A stretch of 64,000 nt of DNA from CAIVVT01 sp963757265. GTDB lineage: Bacteria; Acidobacteriota; Terriglobia; Bryobacterales; Bryobacteraceae. Position 1 is the stretch's first letter, and each line of letters begins with the position of its first letter. Below the pieces are notes generated by a model. The model was given only the letters and a program-made list of their open reading frames with translations. It was not told where the DNA came from and did no database searches. Shown piece by piece: positions 34,333 to 43,288 of the stretch. Location of the stretch: contig CAVWRA010000006.1 in assembly GCA_963757265.1 (NCBI GenBank), positions 2,356,001 through 2,420,000 on the forward strand, written 5' to 3'. A program made the position numbers and the translations under genes.

Positions 34333-34981
34333 CCGGCGCCATGGCCGCTTCATCACGTTTGAAGGACTCGACGGAAGTGGCAAGACGACTCAAATGCGAA
34401 CGCTGGCCGAGCGCCTGCGCGAGCAGGGGCTCGAGGTGATAGAAACCGTCGAGCCGGGTGGAACGGCAGTCGGGAACGCGATCCGGCGCATCCTGCTCGA
34501 TCCGGCCTACGACAACATGGGTTTCACGGCTGAAATGCTGCTGTACTTCGCGGCCCGTGCGCAGAACGTGGATGAGTTGCTGGAACCCGCGCTGGCGAAA
34601 GGAGCCATCGTGCTCTCGGACCGCTGGACGGATTCCACCTACGCCTACCAGGGCCACGGACGGCGGTTGGGCGAGAAGATCGTGGCCGACCTGGACCGCA
34701 TCGCCTGCCGGGGACGGACGCCGGACCTGACGCTGTGGCTGGACACTGATCCCGAGCTCAGCCTGAGTCGCGCGCGCCACCGCAACACACAGCAATCCAG
34801 CGCTGGGACACGGATGGACGAGCAGAGCCGGGCCTTCTATGACCGCGTTCTGCAGGGCTACAGGGCGTTGGCCGGACGGGAACCGGACCGCTTCGTGCGC
34901 GTGGATGGCGACGGCGCGCCCGAGGATGTGGCGGAGCGGGTGTGGGAGACCTACTCGCGTTGGGAGGCCGGACGTGTTTGA
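34319..34981 (+). CDS. tmk: Thymidylate kinase
   Basis: 220 aa. Phosphorylates dTMP. P-loop FEGLDGSGKTTQMRTLAERL; DR(W/Y/X)-type motif LSDRWTDSTYAYQGHG; LID region RARHRNTQQ. It overlaps udg upstream by 14 bases and holB downstream by 8, consistent with coupled translation. Confidence 0.95.
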   Translation: MSTIDRRHGRFITFEGLDGSGKTTQMRTLAERLREQGLEVIETVEPGGTAVGNAIRRILLDPAYDNMGFTAEMLLYFAARAQNVDELLEPALAKGAIVLSDRWTDSTYAYQGHGRRLGEKIVADLDRIACRGRTPDLTLWLDTDPELSLSRARHRNTQQSSAGTRMDEQSRAFYDRVLQGYRALAGREPDRFVRVDGDGAPEDVAERVWETYSRWEAGRV

Positions 34982-36032
34982 ACAGTTCTGGGGCAACGCG
35001 AGCACGGCCCGGACGCTGGAAGGGATGATTGCGGCCGATCGGATTCCGCAGACCCTGCTGCTCTCCGGCCCCGAGGGCGTCGGCAAGGCCACGCTCGTGC
35101 GGCGGTTTGCGGCCCGGCTGTTGGACACGCAGGTCGCCAGCGTCGCCGCCCCGAGGCACGGATCAGCGGAGAAGATCGAGCAGGACGATCTCAGCCGCGA
35201 ACAGAACCGGGCGCTGATCGCGGAGCGGGAGCGCTGGACGGGCGAGAAGCGCACCGAGGATCCGCTTTTCTTCAGCACCCATCCCGACTTCGTCACGTTC
35301 TGCCCCGAAGGCCCGCTGCGGCAGATTTCGATCCCTCAAATGCGCCTCGTGCGCGAGCGCGCCCAGTTGCTGCCCATGCGCGGCCGCTGGCGCGTCTTCC
35401 TCATCGACCAGTTCGACCGCGCCAGCCACCAGGTGGCCGACGCCCTCCTGAAAACTCTGGAGGAGCCTCCTCCGCATCTGATCCTGTTTCTGACCGCGGA
35501 AAACCCGTTTGATCTTCCCCCGACCATCCGGTCGCGCAGTGTGCAGTTCCATCTGTCTCCCTTATCGGACGCGGAGATGGTTTCATTCGCTGAGTTCCGC
35601 GCTCTGCAGGAACCGGCCAGGAGGATCGCGCTTTCGGGCGGATGCCCGGGGCTCGCGACGGCCATGGACCTGGCGGCCTATGAGAAGCGGCGCAGCGCGC
35701 TGTTGGTCTTGCTGGAAGCCGCTGCCGGCGGTTCCTTCGCGCACTGGGTGCAGCGCTCGGATTCCCTCATCAGTAGCAAGTCCGAGAAGCTGGATTTGTA
35801 TTTCAAAATCCTCTACGGGCTGCTGGAGGACCTTCTCGTGCTGATGCACCATGGGGTTTCGGTCCGCAACCAGGACATCGCCGGCGAGCTCGAACGGCTG
35901 GCCTCGAGAGTCAGCTTCGAATGGCTGCGCCAGGCCATCGCCTCTGCCGATGAGCTGATTGGATTGCAGCGCCGCAACGTGCAAAAAGGCCCTTCGCTGG
36001 ATCACATGGTGATGACGCTGCGCGGGATCTGA
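34974..36032 (+). CDS. holB: DNA polymerase III delta-prime subunit
   Basis: 352 aa. Clamp-loader subunit: LLLSGPEGVGKATLVRRFAARL (P-loop-like), RVFLIDQFDRASHQVADALLKTLEEPPPHLILFLTAE (Walker B-like region, SRC motif replaced). GTG at 34974 has GGGAGG 7 bases upstream and overlaps tmk by 8 bases; the frame is open further up but non-family. Zinc-module cysteines usual in delta-prime are not visible. Confidence 0.88.
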   Translation: MFEQFWGNASTARTLEGMIAADRIPQTLLLSGPEGVGKATLVRRFAARLLDTQVASVAAPRHGSAEKIEQDDLSREQNRALIAERERWTGEKRTEDPLFFSTHPDFVTFCPEGPLRQISIPQMRLVRERAQLLPMRGRWRVFLIDQFDRASHQVADALLKTLEEPPPHLILFLTAENPFDLPPTIRSRSVQFHLSPLSDAEMVSFAEFRALQEPARRIALSGGCPGLATAMDLAAYEKRRSALLVLLEAAAGGSFAHWVQRSDSLISSKSEKLDLYFKILYGLLEDLLVLMHHGVSVRNQDIAGELERLASRVSFEWLRQAIASADELIGLQRRNVQKGPSLDHMVMTLRGI

Positions 36033-36090
36033 TCCCGGCTCAACGGGCATTGTCCCGGCGCGCCGCACGGCTGGCGCGCAGCGCGCCCGC

Positions 36091-36627
36091 TCAGGCTTCG
36101 ATCGAAACAACGGTCGAGGGACGCTGCTGTGGGCCCGATCCGGAGCCTTGTCTGGAGGGTTGCCGGGCCAGTGATACTTGGATTTCGAAGACCTCGCCAT
36201 CGAGTTCGAACGGCACCACCGTCCACTCGTTGCGCCCCACGCTGCGCGTCGTGAAGTTGCGGCCGAAGATGACCGTCGGGATGCTCAATCCCATCGGGCC
36301 GAGAGTCTCTTCGAATACGGTTTTCACGTTGCCCAGAATCATGTTCGTGATTTCGCCCACCGCGTCGAGGACTTCCTGATCGACGGCCGGGAACTCCTGC
36401 ATGAGGAGCAACCCACTGACCTTCCTGGCCATGTCCGCCGAGCAACGGAACGCGCCCGTGCCGGCCCATTCGCCCGCCAGCCCGATCAGCGCCACCACGC
36501 CTTCCGTGTGGACCGGTGAATTCGCCTCGCAGGTGGGCTCCCGATCGAGCAGCTGCGTGCCCAGCATCGTTTCAAATACGTTGTGTGCCGCTTCACGCAC
36601 GGCAGCGACTCTGTTTTCGTGTGTCAT
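36091..36627 (-). CDS. CheX-like chemotaxis phosphatase
   Basis: 178 aa. The phosphatase signature E-x2-N is present in VGEITNMILGN, and GLAGEWAGTGAFRCS is CheX-like. CheX/CheC/FliY proteins dephosphorylate CheY-P. Downstream of the cheY-like gene on the same strand, 53 bases apart, so the pair likely forms a response-regulator/phosphatase module. The last ~25 residues (QPSRQGSGSGPQQRPSTV…) are a low-complexity tail. Confidence 0.85.
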   Translation of the reverse strand: MTHENRVAAVREAAHNVFETMLGTQLLDREPTCEANSPVHTEGVVALIGLAGEWAGTGAFRCSADMARKVSGLLLMQEFPAVDQEVLDAVGEITNMILGNVKTVFEETLGPMGLSIPTVIFGRNFTTRSVGRNEWTVVPFELDGEVFEIQVSLARQPSRQGSGSGPQQRPSTVVSIEA

Positions 36628-36680
36628 GGTTCCGCGTTCCTTTGCCAACCCCCACCGGGAGTGCTGAAGCTCGGGCGGCT

Positions 36681-37052
36681 TCAGACCAATCCGCTCAGCT
36701 TCTCCTTGATCTGCTCGGCCGTGAACGGCTTCCTGACATAACCCGACGCTCCGAGTGAAACGGCCTCCATCACCTTGGTGCTGCTGCCCTCAGTCGTGAT
36801 CATGATCACCGGCACGTCTTTGGTCGTGGCCTGCGTCTTGACGGCGCTGAGCAGTTGCAGGCCATCCATGTTGGGCATGTTGATGTCGGACAGAATCAGG
36901 CCCACCGGATGCTGTCTCAGCGAATCGAGTGCCTCGATGCCGTCTCCCGCTTCGTGGACCTTGCCCAGCGGGACTTCCGCCTGCAGCAGCACGCGTTGCA
37001 GAATCTTCCGGATCGCCGCGGAATCATCGACAATCAGAACGTCCAATGCCAT
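36681..37052 (-). CDS. CheY-like single-domain response regulator
   Basis: 123 aa receiver only. Acid pocket D9/D10, phospho-acceptor D56 (LILSDINMPNMDG), T86 or T87, K108 (YVRKPF). No output domain, so it acts by protein contact or switching, like CheY. It has the CheX-like phosphatase next to it. No kinase is in the window. Confidence 0.92.
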   Translation of the reverse strand: MALDVLIVDDSAAIRKILQRVLLQAEVPLGKVHEAGDGIEALDSLRQHPVGLILSDINMPNMDGLQLLSAVKTQATTKDVPVIMITTEGSSTKVMEAVSLGASGYVRKPFTAEQIKEKLSGLV

Positions 37053-37135
37053 GCTCGGAGCTTCCTTCCGCTCTCAGAAAGCTCATCGACACATCGCGTC
37101 GGCAGCTTGAATAAGAGTTCTCCGCGGGGTCTGTC

Positions 37136-38200
37136 TCAGTCCAGGCGCTCGATCACGGCGGCGGTGGCCGAACCGGTGGTGGCCGAACCTCCGAGGTCCG
37201 GCGTACACCCCGCGCCGGCCTCTAGCGCGGCCCGCACGGCCGCACCGAGCGCCAGCGCCATGGCGCGTTCCTGCAGATGCTCCATCATCATCGCCGCGGC
37301 CAGGATCGCCGCCAGCGGATTCGCCACGCCCTGCCCGGCGATGTCCGGCGCCGAACCATGCACCGGCTCGAACAGCGACGGGCAGCCCCGCGCCGGATCG
37401 AGGTTGGCGCTCGGAGCCAGGCCGATGCCGCCGGTCACGATCGCCGCCAGATCGCTCAGGATGTCGCCGAAGAGATTCGAAGCCACCACGACGTCAAAGC
37501 TCTCCGGCCGCCGGACGAAGTTCATCGCCGCGGCATCCACCAGCAGCGACTCGGTCTGGATGTCGTCATACTCCTCGGCAATCTCCCGAAACACCCGGTC
37601 CCACAGGACCATCCCATAGCCCTGGGCATTGGATTTTGTGATCGACGCCACCCGCCGCCGGCCCCCGCGACGCCGCGCCAGATCGAAGGCGAACCGGATG
37701 ATGCGCTCGCAGCCGTGCCGCGTGAAAACCGCCGTCTGCACGGCCACTTCGGCCGGATGGTGGTGGTGCACGAAACCGCCCGCCGGTGCGTACTCGCCTT
37801 CCGTGTTTTCGCGCACGATGACCATGTCGATCGCGCCCGCCGCGTAGCCCTTGAGCGGTGAGGGCGCGCCCTCGTACAGCAGCGCCGGCCGCACGTTGGC
37901 ATACAGGTCGAAGCCGCGGCGGATCGGCAGCAGCAGCCCGTTCAAGGTGATGTGGTCGGGGACGTCGGGATGACCCACCGCTCCCAGCAGGATCGCGTCG
38001 TGGGCCCGCAGCCGCTCCAGCGCATCCATGGGCATCATCACCCCGTGGCGGAAATAGTACTCTGAGCCCCACTCAAAATCGGCAAAATCGAAACGCACGT
38101 TGAAGCGTGGCGCGGCCGCTTCGAGCACCTTGCGGGCGGCTGGCACCACCTCCTGGCCGATGCCGTCCCCGCTGAGCAGCGCGATGGAGTAGCGTTTCAT
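37136..38200 (-). CDS. Tartrate dehydrogenase/decarboxylase-like isopropylmalate dehydrogenase family enzyme
   Basis: 354 aa. NAD-dependent beta-decarboxylating dehydrogenase: LSGDGIGQEVVPAA, LLPIRRGFDLYANVRPALLYEG, IVRENTEGEYAPAGG, NLFGDILSDLAAIVTGG (metal-binding Asp), FEPVHGSAPDIAGQGVANP. The VPDHITLNGLLLPIRRGFDLYANVRP region resembles tartrate dehydrogenase (TtuC/DmlA) more than LeuB. The substrate is inferred. Divergent from the neighbouring SDR gene. Confidence 0.82.
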   Translation of the reverse strand: MKRYSIALLSGDGIGQEVVPAARKVLEAAAPRFNVRFDFADFEWGSEYYFRHGVMMPMDALERLRAHDAILLGAVGHPDVPDHITLNGLLLPIRRGFDLYANVRPALLYEGAPSPLKGYAAGAIDMVIVRENTEGEYAPAGGFVHHHHPAEVAVQTAVFTRHGCERIIRFAFDLARRRGGRRRVASITKSNAQGYGMVLWDRVFREIAEEYDDIQTESLLVDAAAMNFVRRPESFDVVVASNLFGDILSDLAAIVTGGIGLAPSANLDPARGCPSLFEPVHGSAPDIAGQGVANPLAAILAAAMMMEHLQERAMALALGAAVRAALEAGAGCTPDLGGSATTGSATAAVIERLD

Positions 38201-38223
38201 GCCCCCATGCTAGCCTGAGGAGG

Positions 38224-39009
38224 ATGAAACCGGCGGACCCTTTCTCCCTCGATGGGAAAACTGCCGTGGTCGCTGGAGCCAGCCGCGGCATCGGCCAGGC
38301 CATCGCCGAGGCCCTGGCCCGCGCCGGCGCCCGCACCATCCTGGCTTCCCGTTCCGTTGAGAAGCTCGCTGCGCTGGCCCGCGATCTTCAGGCCCAGGGG
38401 CTGCAGGCCGAGGCCATGGAGCTCGACATCGCCTCGCACGCCTCACGCCTGCATTTCGCCGGCGAAGTGCCTGACACGGACATCCTGCTCAACGTCGCGG
38501 GCGCCAATATCCGCCGCAGTTTCACCGACTACACGCCCGAACAATACAGCTTCCTGCTCGAAACCAACATCACCGGGATCGTCGAACTGACGCAGGCTGT
38601 CGGCAAGCGGATGATCGCCCGCGGGAAGGGCGGCAAGGTGGTCATGATCGGCAGCCTCAGCTCCCTCGTGGGCATGCCGTACATCAGCATCTACACCATC
38701 ACCAAGAGCGCTCTGGCCGGGCTGACGCGCGCCCTCGCGGCCGAGTGGGGCCAGTACAACATTCAGGTCAACTGCATCGCGCCGGGCTTCATTCCGACCG
38801 ACCTGAATCGCAAGATGTGGGAGGCGCCGGAGATGCGGGATTGGCTGCGGGGCGCGGAGGCGAATCCCGTTCCCGGCACGCCGGCCGATGTCGCGCCCCT
38901 GGCGGTGTTCCTCTCCTCGCCCGGCGCGGACTACATCACCGGTCAGATGATCGCCGTGGACGGTGGCTGCTCGACCACCCAGATCTGGCCCTTCACGCCG
39001 CAACAATAG
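38224..39009 (+). CDS. SDR-family oxidoreductase
   Basis: 261 aa. GKTAVVAGASRGIGQAIA Rossmann motif, NVAGAN, Ser in IGSLSSLVG, and YTITKSAL as the Tyr/Lys pair; AVDGGCSTTQ at the end. Pattern like gluconate 5-dehydrogenase or other sugar/polyol dehydrogenases; the substrate cannot be told. Divergent from the tartrate-type dehydrogenase, 23 bases apart, which suggests a shared sugar-acid role. Confidence 0.82.
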   Translation: MKPADPFSLDGKTAVVAGASRGIGQAIAEALARAGARTILASRSVEKLAALARDLQAQGLQAEAMELDIASHASRLHFAGEVPDTDILLNVAGANIRRSFTDYTPEQYSFLLETNITGIVELTQAVGKRMIARGKGGKVVMIGSLSSLVGMPYISIYTITKSALAGLTRALAAEWGQYNIQVNCIAPGFIPTDLNRKMWEAPEMRDWLRGAEANPVPGTPADVAPLAVFLSSPGADYITGQMIAVDGGCSTTQIWPFTPQQ

Positions 39010-39017
39010 GCCGCTCC

Positions 39018-40085
39018 TCAGCGGGTCACGATCTGCACCAGCTGCAATTGCGGCGCCTTGCGCGCCACGTTCTCCAGCCGCAGCACGCCCCGCGGGCACA
39101 CCTCCGCGCACAGCCCGCAGCCGACGCACGACGCCCGTGTGAACGACGTGTTGGCCTGCGCGTATGCCCTGACGTCGATCCCCATCTCGCAGTACTTCGA
39201 GCACAGCCCGCACGAGATGCACATGTCGTCCTTCACCGTAATGCGATAGCGCCCGGCCTTCTGGATGATCCCCAGCAGCGCCGCCATCGGGCAGAAGAAG
39301 CGGCACCACACGCGCGTCCCCGCGATTGGGTACAGCCCCACTCCGACCACGCCGGCCAGCACGGAACCCACAATCAGCCCGTACCACCCCTGGTATTTGT
39401 ACGTGAACGTCGCCACCTCCGGATGCGCGCCGCCCACCGCATAACTGGCGAACAGCAGCGCGGTGAGGATTACGCATAGCCCCAGCACCGTGTAGATCGA
39501 AACCCGCTCGAAGCGCCAGGAAGCGGAGGACTTCGTTGACAGATGCCGCCACGGCTCGCCGAAGGTGTTCGCCAGGCCGCCGCAGCCGCATACCCAGGAG
39601 CAGTACCAGCGCTTGCCGAAAAAAACGCCGAGGATCGGCACCAGCAGAAACGACCCCAGCATCGACCACAGGATGAACGGCAGCGGCAAGTGAAACAGGT
39701 AGCCCGGCGTGAGGTAATCCAGTTTGAGCGGCCACAAGTATGAGAAGTAGAACTCGGGCTGCTGGAGGAACACCAGCAGCTGCGGCAGCGAATAAGCGAA
39801 AAGCAGCTGTACGAACATCACGGAAAGTGTTCGGATCACCTGGTAGCGGTTGTGGCCGTAGCGGCGGATCATGAAGCCGCCGCCAATCAGGATCGCCAGC
39901 GTATAGAGCGTGCCGTACAGCACCCACTTCGAACCGAGATGCAGCGCCCGGGCCGGCGGCGTGAGCCACTCGGTGAAATACAGCACGATGTAAAAAGCGA
40001 ACAGGAACGCGCTGAGGATCCACGCTGTGGCGCCGCGGTTCGTGATGTCGTGTGCCAGTCGGCTGCCCGGCGTCGCGCGAATCAT
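39018..40085 (-). CDS. Membrane 4Fe-4S protein (NapH/CcoG/polyferredoxin type)
   Basis: 355 aa. Multi-pass membrane protein with five or six helices (WILSAFLFAFYIVLYF first), GKRWYCSWVCGCGGLAN and CRFFCPMAAL Cys motifs in loops and two C-terminal ferredoxin clusters: CISCGLCSKYCEMGI and CVGCGLCAEVCPRGV. It should move electrons across or along the membrane. Its ATG overlaps the stop of the FAD oxidoreductase gene (ATGA at 40082-40085), so the two are co-translated. The MGCREG stretch upstream is read-through. Confidence 0.85.
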   Translation of the reverse strand: MIRATPGSRLAHDITNRGATAWILSAFLFAFYIVLYFTEWLTPPARALHLGSKWVLYGTLYTLAILIGGGFMIRRYGHNRYQVIRTLSVMFVQLLFAYSLPQLLVFLQQPEFYFSYLWPLKLDYLTPGYLFHLPLPFILWSMLGSFLLVPILGVFFGKRWYCSWVCGCGGLANTFGEPWRHLSTKSSASWRFERVSIYTVLGLCVILTALLFASYAVGGAHPEVATFTYKYQGWYGLIVGSVLAGVVGVGLYPIAGTRVWCRFFCPMAALLGIIQKAGRYRITVKDDMCISCGLCSKYCEMGIDVRAYAQANTSFTRASCVGCGLCAEVCPRGVLRLENVARKAPQLQLVQIVTR

Positions 40086-41383
40086 GCCGGCGCCTTCCCG
40101 GCAGCCCATTCCGTCCTGCGCCAGTGCTCGAATGCCGCCCGCGCGGGCGCGAGATTCAGCCGCCCGAATTCGACCTCGAACTGGGCCTCATCGAGCCGGC
40201 CCATCACGTCTTCCAGGGAGCGATGCTCCCTCACCCAGCCTTCGAGCACCTTGTGATCCCAGCGCGAGCCCAGCATGTTGAAGGCCTTCACCGCTCCGTT
40301 TTCTTCGCCCACCCTCAGGCTGGCGTCCCGTCCTTCGAAACGGTAGTAGAACTCGCGCATCGCCTCGGTGAAACGGCCCACAACCGTATATTCGATTTCG
40401 AAAAACTTGGAGCTGTTGAAGAAAATCGGCGGCTCGTATTGCACCGCGTCGCCCAGCATGGCTTGCGAGGCGAGCCGTCCCTGGCGCTTCGCCGAGTACC
40501 ACAACTGCTCCACGACGGCCGCGCGCCCGCTCACTTCGACCTCCGCGCAATCGCCGGCTGCAAACACATCCGGAAGCGATGTCCGGAACCCGCCATCGAC
40601 CACGATTCCACGCCTCAGCCGCGGCGGGGTTGTCACCGCGCGGAGCCACTCCACCGCCGGTTCGACCCCGATCGAGACGCCCAGCAGCCGGCATTCATAC
40701 CGCCGGCCGGCCTCCGTCAACACCCCCGTGACAGCGCCGCTCTCATCCGTTGCCACCGCCGTCACCGTCTCTCCCGTCACCACGTTCACGCCGTGGCGCC
40801 GCAGATGCGCGATGACCATGGCGGACTCGTCATCGGACAGCGCCACGGGCCAATACCACGGCTCCCGGATCAGGAAACTCACTTCCATGCCGGCCCACTG
40901 CAAGCACTCCGTCAGTTCGATGCCGATCAGGCCGCCGCCCACCACCACTGCCTTTGCCCCGCGCCGGACCGCGCCTTCACAGGCCTCCAGATCCTGCATC
41001 GAAACAAAATGCACCTGTCCCGTGCGGACGCTCTCCAGACCCTCCCATTGCGGCCGCCGGGGCCGCGAACCCGTGGCGATCAGCAACCGGTCCCAACCCA
41101 GCGTGCGGCCGGAATCCAGCCTGAGCGTCCGCGCCTGGGCGTCGATATCCTTCACCCAGCCGCGCACCAACTCGATTCGCTGGGCCTCGAAAACCCCGCG
41201 TTCATAGGGCTCCAGGTCGCGCCGCGACAGACGGTCCATGAAGGCATACATCAGCGCCGTGCGGGAGAAGAAGTAGTCCGCCTCGCCGCTGATGAGGGTA
41301 ATCGAAGCGTGCGCATCCCGCGCCCTCAGGCCCAGTGCGGCCGTCACCCCCGCCACGCCATTGCCGACAATCGCGTATCGCAT
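40082..41383 (-). CDS. FAD/NAD(P)-dependent disulfide-type oxidoreductase
   Basis: 433 aa. Two nucleotide folds: FAD RYAIVGNGVAGVTAALGLR and NAD(P) AVVVGGGLIGIELTECLQ; GIVVDGGFRTSLPDVFAAGDCAEV ends the FAD domain. It lacks a redox-active CxxC, so it is closer to ferredoxin/rubredoxin reductases than disulfide reductases. A ~100-residue C-terminal extension (FEIEYTVVGRFTEAMREFYYRFEG) follows. ATG at 41383 chosen for the Rossmann start; the frame opens at 41455. Predicted to reduce the membrane polyferredoxin downstream. Confidence 0.84.
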   Translation of the reverse strand: MRYAIVGNGVAGVTAALGLRARDAHASITLISGEADYFFSRTALMYAFMDRLSRRDLEPYERGVFEAQRIELVRGWVKDIDAQARTLRLDSGRTLGWDRLLIATGSRPRRPQWEGLESVRTGQVHFVSMQDLEACEGAVRRGAKAVVVGGGLIGIELTECLQWAGMEVSFLIREPWYWPVALSDDESAMVIAHLRRHGVNVVTGETVTAVATDESGAVTGVLTEAGRRYECRLLGVSIGVEPAVEWLRAVTTPPRLRRGIVVDGGFRTSLPDVFAAGDCAEVEVSGRAAVVEQLWYSAKRQGRLASQAMLGDAVQYEPPIFFNSSKFFEIEYTVVGRFTEAMREFYYRFEGRDASLRVGEENGAVKAFNMLGSRWDHKVLEGWVREHRSLEDVMGRLDEAQFEVEFGRLNLAPARAAFEHWRRTEWAAGKAPA

Positions 41384-41464
41384 AACGCCGCTCTTGGAGG
41401 ATCGGGACAGGACGCCGGCGTCGGAAACTTCGCCCCGACTCCGCCCCTTAGACAATCCCGCGAG

Positions 41465-41734
41465 TCACATGAACAGGCGCACCAGCTTGTTCTGACTCGC
41501 CACGCCCGCTACCACGATCACATTCTCCTTGGGAACGCCCGCTTCGCCCGCCAGGAAGCGGATCAGTTCGTCGTTGGCCTTGCCGCGCTCCGGCACGGCG
41601 GCCACCTTGACCTTGATCGTGCCGTCGTCGAGTACGCCGGCCCATTCTGTCTTCGGACTCTTGGGTATGACGCGGATTTTCAGCGACAGCTTCTTGGAGG
41701 CGGAGAGCCGGGTGCGGAGGGTTATGGAATCCAT
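41465..41734 (-). CDS. YggU/DUF167 family protein
   Basis: 89 aa. LSLKIRVIPKSPKTEWAGVLDDGTIKVKVAA and GKANDELIRFLAGEAGV match DUF167, a small soluble fold of unknown function. ATG at 41734 fits the family N-terminus; the upstream open frame (to 42037) is not family-like. Confidence 0.88.
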   Translation of the reverse strand: MDSITLRTRLSASKKLSLKIRVIPKSPKTEWAGVLDDGTIKVKVAAVPERGKANDELIRFLAGEAGVPKENVIVVAGVASQNKLVRLFM

Positions 41735-41936
41735 CGGATCTGCAAGTGGAAGCTGGTGGTCGAATCGCGCCCAGACTCCATTGTCCATCTTAACTGGAGT
41801 GCCTGCGGGAGTGCGACCACCTGGCACCGGCTGGGCACAGTCCATTCGACCGGGATCCTCGCACTCCGGCCTCCCATGGCGCACTCCCTTTGGAATCGGA
41901 AAACACCGCCCCCGCCGCCGTCCGCTTCCCAGACCC

Positions 41937-42416
41937 TCACCTTTCGAATTCGATGCCCGCGATGACCAGTTGCGGCAGAGCCTGGTTCCAGCCCGTCGGA
42001 ATCGAATCGAACGGCAGCCGGAAACCGCGTGTCTCACCCGGTTTCAGCCCCGCGCCTCCTCTCCATCGGACGATCGGCACGCGCTCCCGCAGGACCGCCT
42101 GGCCATACGGATCGTAAAAGACACAATTGATCTCCACCCTCCGCAATGTCTGTGTTCCTTTGTTCGTAATCTTGCCGGTGATTTCAACCAGCGTGCCGCC
42201 GAGTGCATTTTCCTTGGCCTTCATTTCCACGTCGGCCAATCCCAGATTGCGCACATAGGCTTTGGCCTCGGCGGTCAGCGGATTAGGCGGTTGAGGCCGG
42301 CCCGCGCCGCGCATCAGGAAATACCAGGTTGCCAGGCCGCAAATCGCGGCCAGAACAACGACAATCACCAGCGGCAGCAGGTTTGCCGGCCGTTTCACTA
42401 GCACTTGGGTGGGCAC
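41937..42416 (-). CDS. Membrane-anchored protein with FxLYD/DUF3426-like domain
   Basis: 159 aa. One transmembrane helix near residues 12-35 (LLPLVIVVVLAAICGLATWYFL) followed by an extracytoplasmic beta-sandwich: GGTLVEITGKITNKGTQTLRRVEINCVFYDPYGQAV… ending with WNQALPQLVIAGIEFER. The pattern (comparing intrinsic and additional terms) matches FxLYD/DUF3426 domains. No function known. Confidence 0.72.
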   Translation of the reverse strand: MPTQVLVKRPANLLPLVIVVVLAAICGLATWYFLMRGAGRPQPPNPLTAEAKAYVRNLGLADVEMKAKENALGGTLVEITGKITNKGTQTLRRVEINCVFYDPYGQAVLRERVPIVRWRGGAGLKPGETRGFRLPFDSIPTGWNQALPQLVIAGIEFER

Positions 42417-42517
42417 TGCTCGAACCTCTCCCCATCATAGACGCCGCCGGCTCATGGGCGGAGCCGGGACGCACGGCCGCGTGCGGCCCGCACCGGGCGC
42501 GGGCTAAACTGGAGATC

Positions 42518-42763
42518 GTGCCTGCACCGTCCATCCCATCCCGCTTTGTCGGCTGCGCCCCGGAACGTTTCAGCGCGTCGGACTGGCGCCAGGTCCGCGA
42601 CCTCTGGGCCGCGTTCGAGATCTATAGCCCCCAGACGACGCCGCTGCGCCGCATCGCAGCGCTCGGCCGGTCGGTCGCCGAGTGTATCGACGCGCTGGCC
42701 GCCCTCCGTCTGGATCCGCGCAACTACGAGTACCTCCCTCTGCGCGACCCACTCCCCTTCTGA
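42518..42763 (+). CDS. Small hypothetical protein
   Basis: 81 aa from GTG at 42518: RFVGCAPERFSASDWRQVRDLWAAFEIYSPQTTPLRRIAALG. It is acidic/aromatic-rich and has a plausible domain-like helix pattern but no recognised family. GGAG is 3 bases before the GTG, too near for a normal Shine-Dalgarno, and TAAACT at about 42503 may be its -10 box. Longer starts are open to 42329. Confidence 0.4.
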   Translation: MPAPSIPSRFVGCAPERFSASDWRQVRDLWAAFEIYSPQTTPLRRIAALGRSVAECIDALAALRLDPRNYEYLPLRDPLPF

Positions 42764-42805
42764 GTGCCTGTCGCACCGCCGCTTAGTCCCTGATTTTCAA
42801 TGCGC

Positions 42806-42835
42806 TTGCGGCCACGCTCGCCCAGCCTCTACAAT
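42806..42835 (+). promoter_or_regulatory. tRNA-Pro promoter (TTGCGG - 18 - TACAAT)
   Basis: TTGCGG at 42806-42811 and TACAAT at 42830-42835 are separated by 18 bases, with the tRNA starting 10 bases downstream of the -10 box. A sigma-70-like arrangement. Confidence 0.55.
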
Positions 42836-42844
42836 GAGAGCGTC

Positions 42845-42922
42845 CGGGGCGTGGCTCAGCCTGGTTAGAGCGCCTGGTTCGGGACCAGGAGGTCGGTGGT
42901 TCAAATCCACTCGCCCCGACCA
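42845..42922 (+). tRNA. tRNA-Pro (CGG)
   Basis: CGGGGCG pairs with CGCCCCG for the acceptor stem. Anticodon arm CCTGG-TTCGGGA-CCAGG with anticodon CGG (decodes CCG). T-arm GTGGTTCAAATCCAC and encoded CCA end at 42922. The junction of the core chromosome and the accessory region starts directly after its 3' end, a frequent integration site. Confidence 0.95.
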
Positions 42923-43288
42923 TTCCTTTCAATTACTTACAGCCGATTTTGGTGCCGTCAATCGGCCACTGTAGATGAAATTGTAGACTGCTCGCCCCTC
43001 AAGATTTCCCAAATTCAACAACAAAGCGACCGTTTCATCGACGTCGGCGAAGCGGGATCGTAATCATATGCCGCTGGTTTTGCCGATTGGGCGCGTCAGA
43101 TACTTCCCGTGGCGTCTCCGCATCGAGGTGATCCGTGTCAATCCGGAATTCCTGCAACAAACACCTGCACAAATCCAAGTCACGCATTCGCCCCAAGCTC
43201 TTGACCCTATACGGAGGCCTGCTATGGTTATCGAAAGCGGTACAGTGTATTTTCCGCCGCTCGTATGGCGGGCCACGAATCGCAAACC
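42923..43288. other. Post-tRNA region without a supported gene
   Basis: 366 bases. GCCGATT (42942-42948) pairs with AATCGGC (42960-42966), perhaps the tRNA terminator. An open frame from 43068 exists but has no family pattern. It may hold an attachment site; I could not find a second copy of the tRNA 3' end in the window. Confidence 0.4.

Noticed and set aside
40052..41965. 637-codon plus-strand frame across the FAD oxidoreductase
   Set aside because: The minus strand encodes complete oxidoreductase and DUF167 genes; this is a shadow.
41735..42037. Upstream extension of the DUF167 protein
   Set aside because: The residues before 41734 are not family-like, and 41937 onward is another gene.
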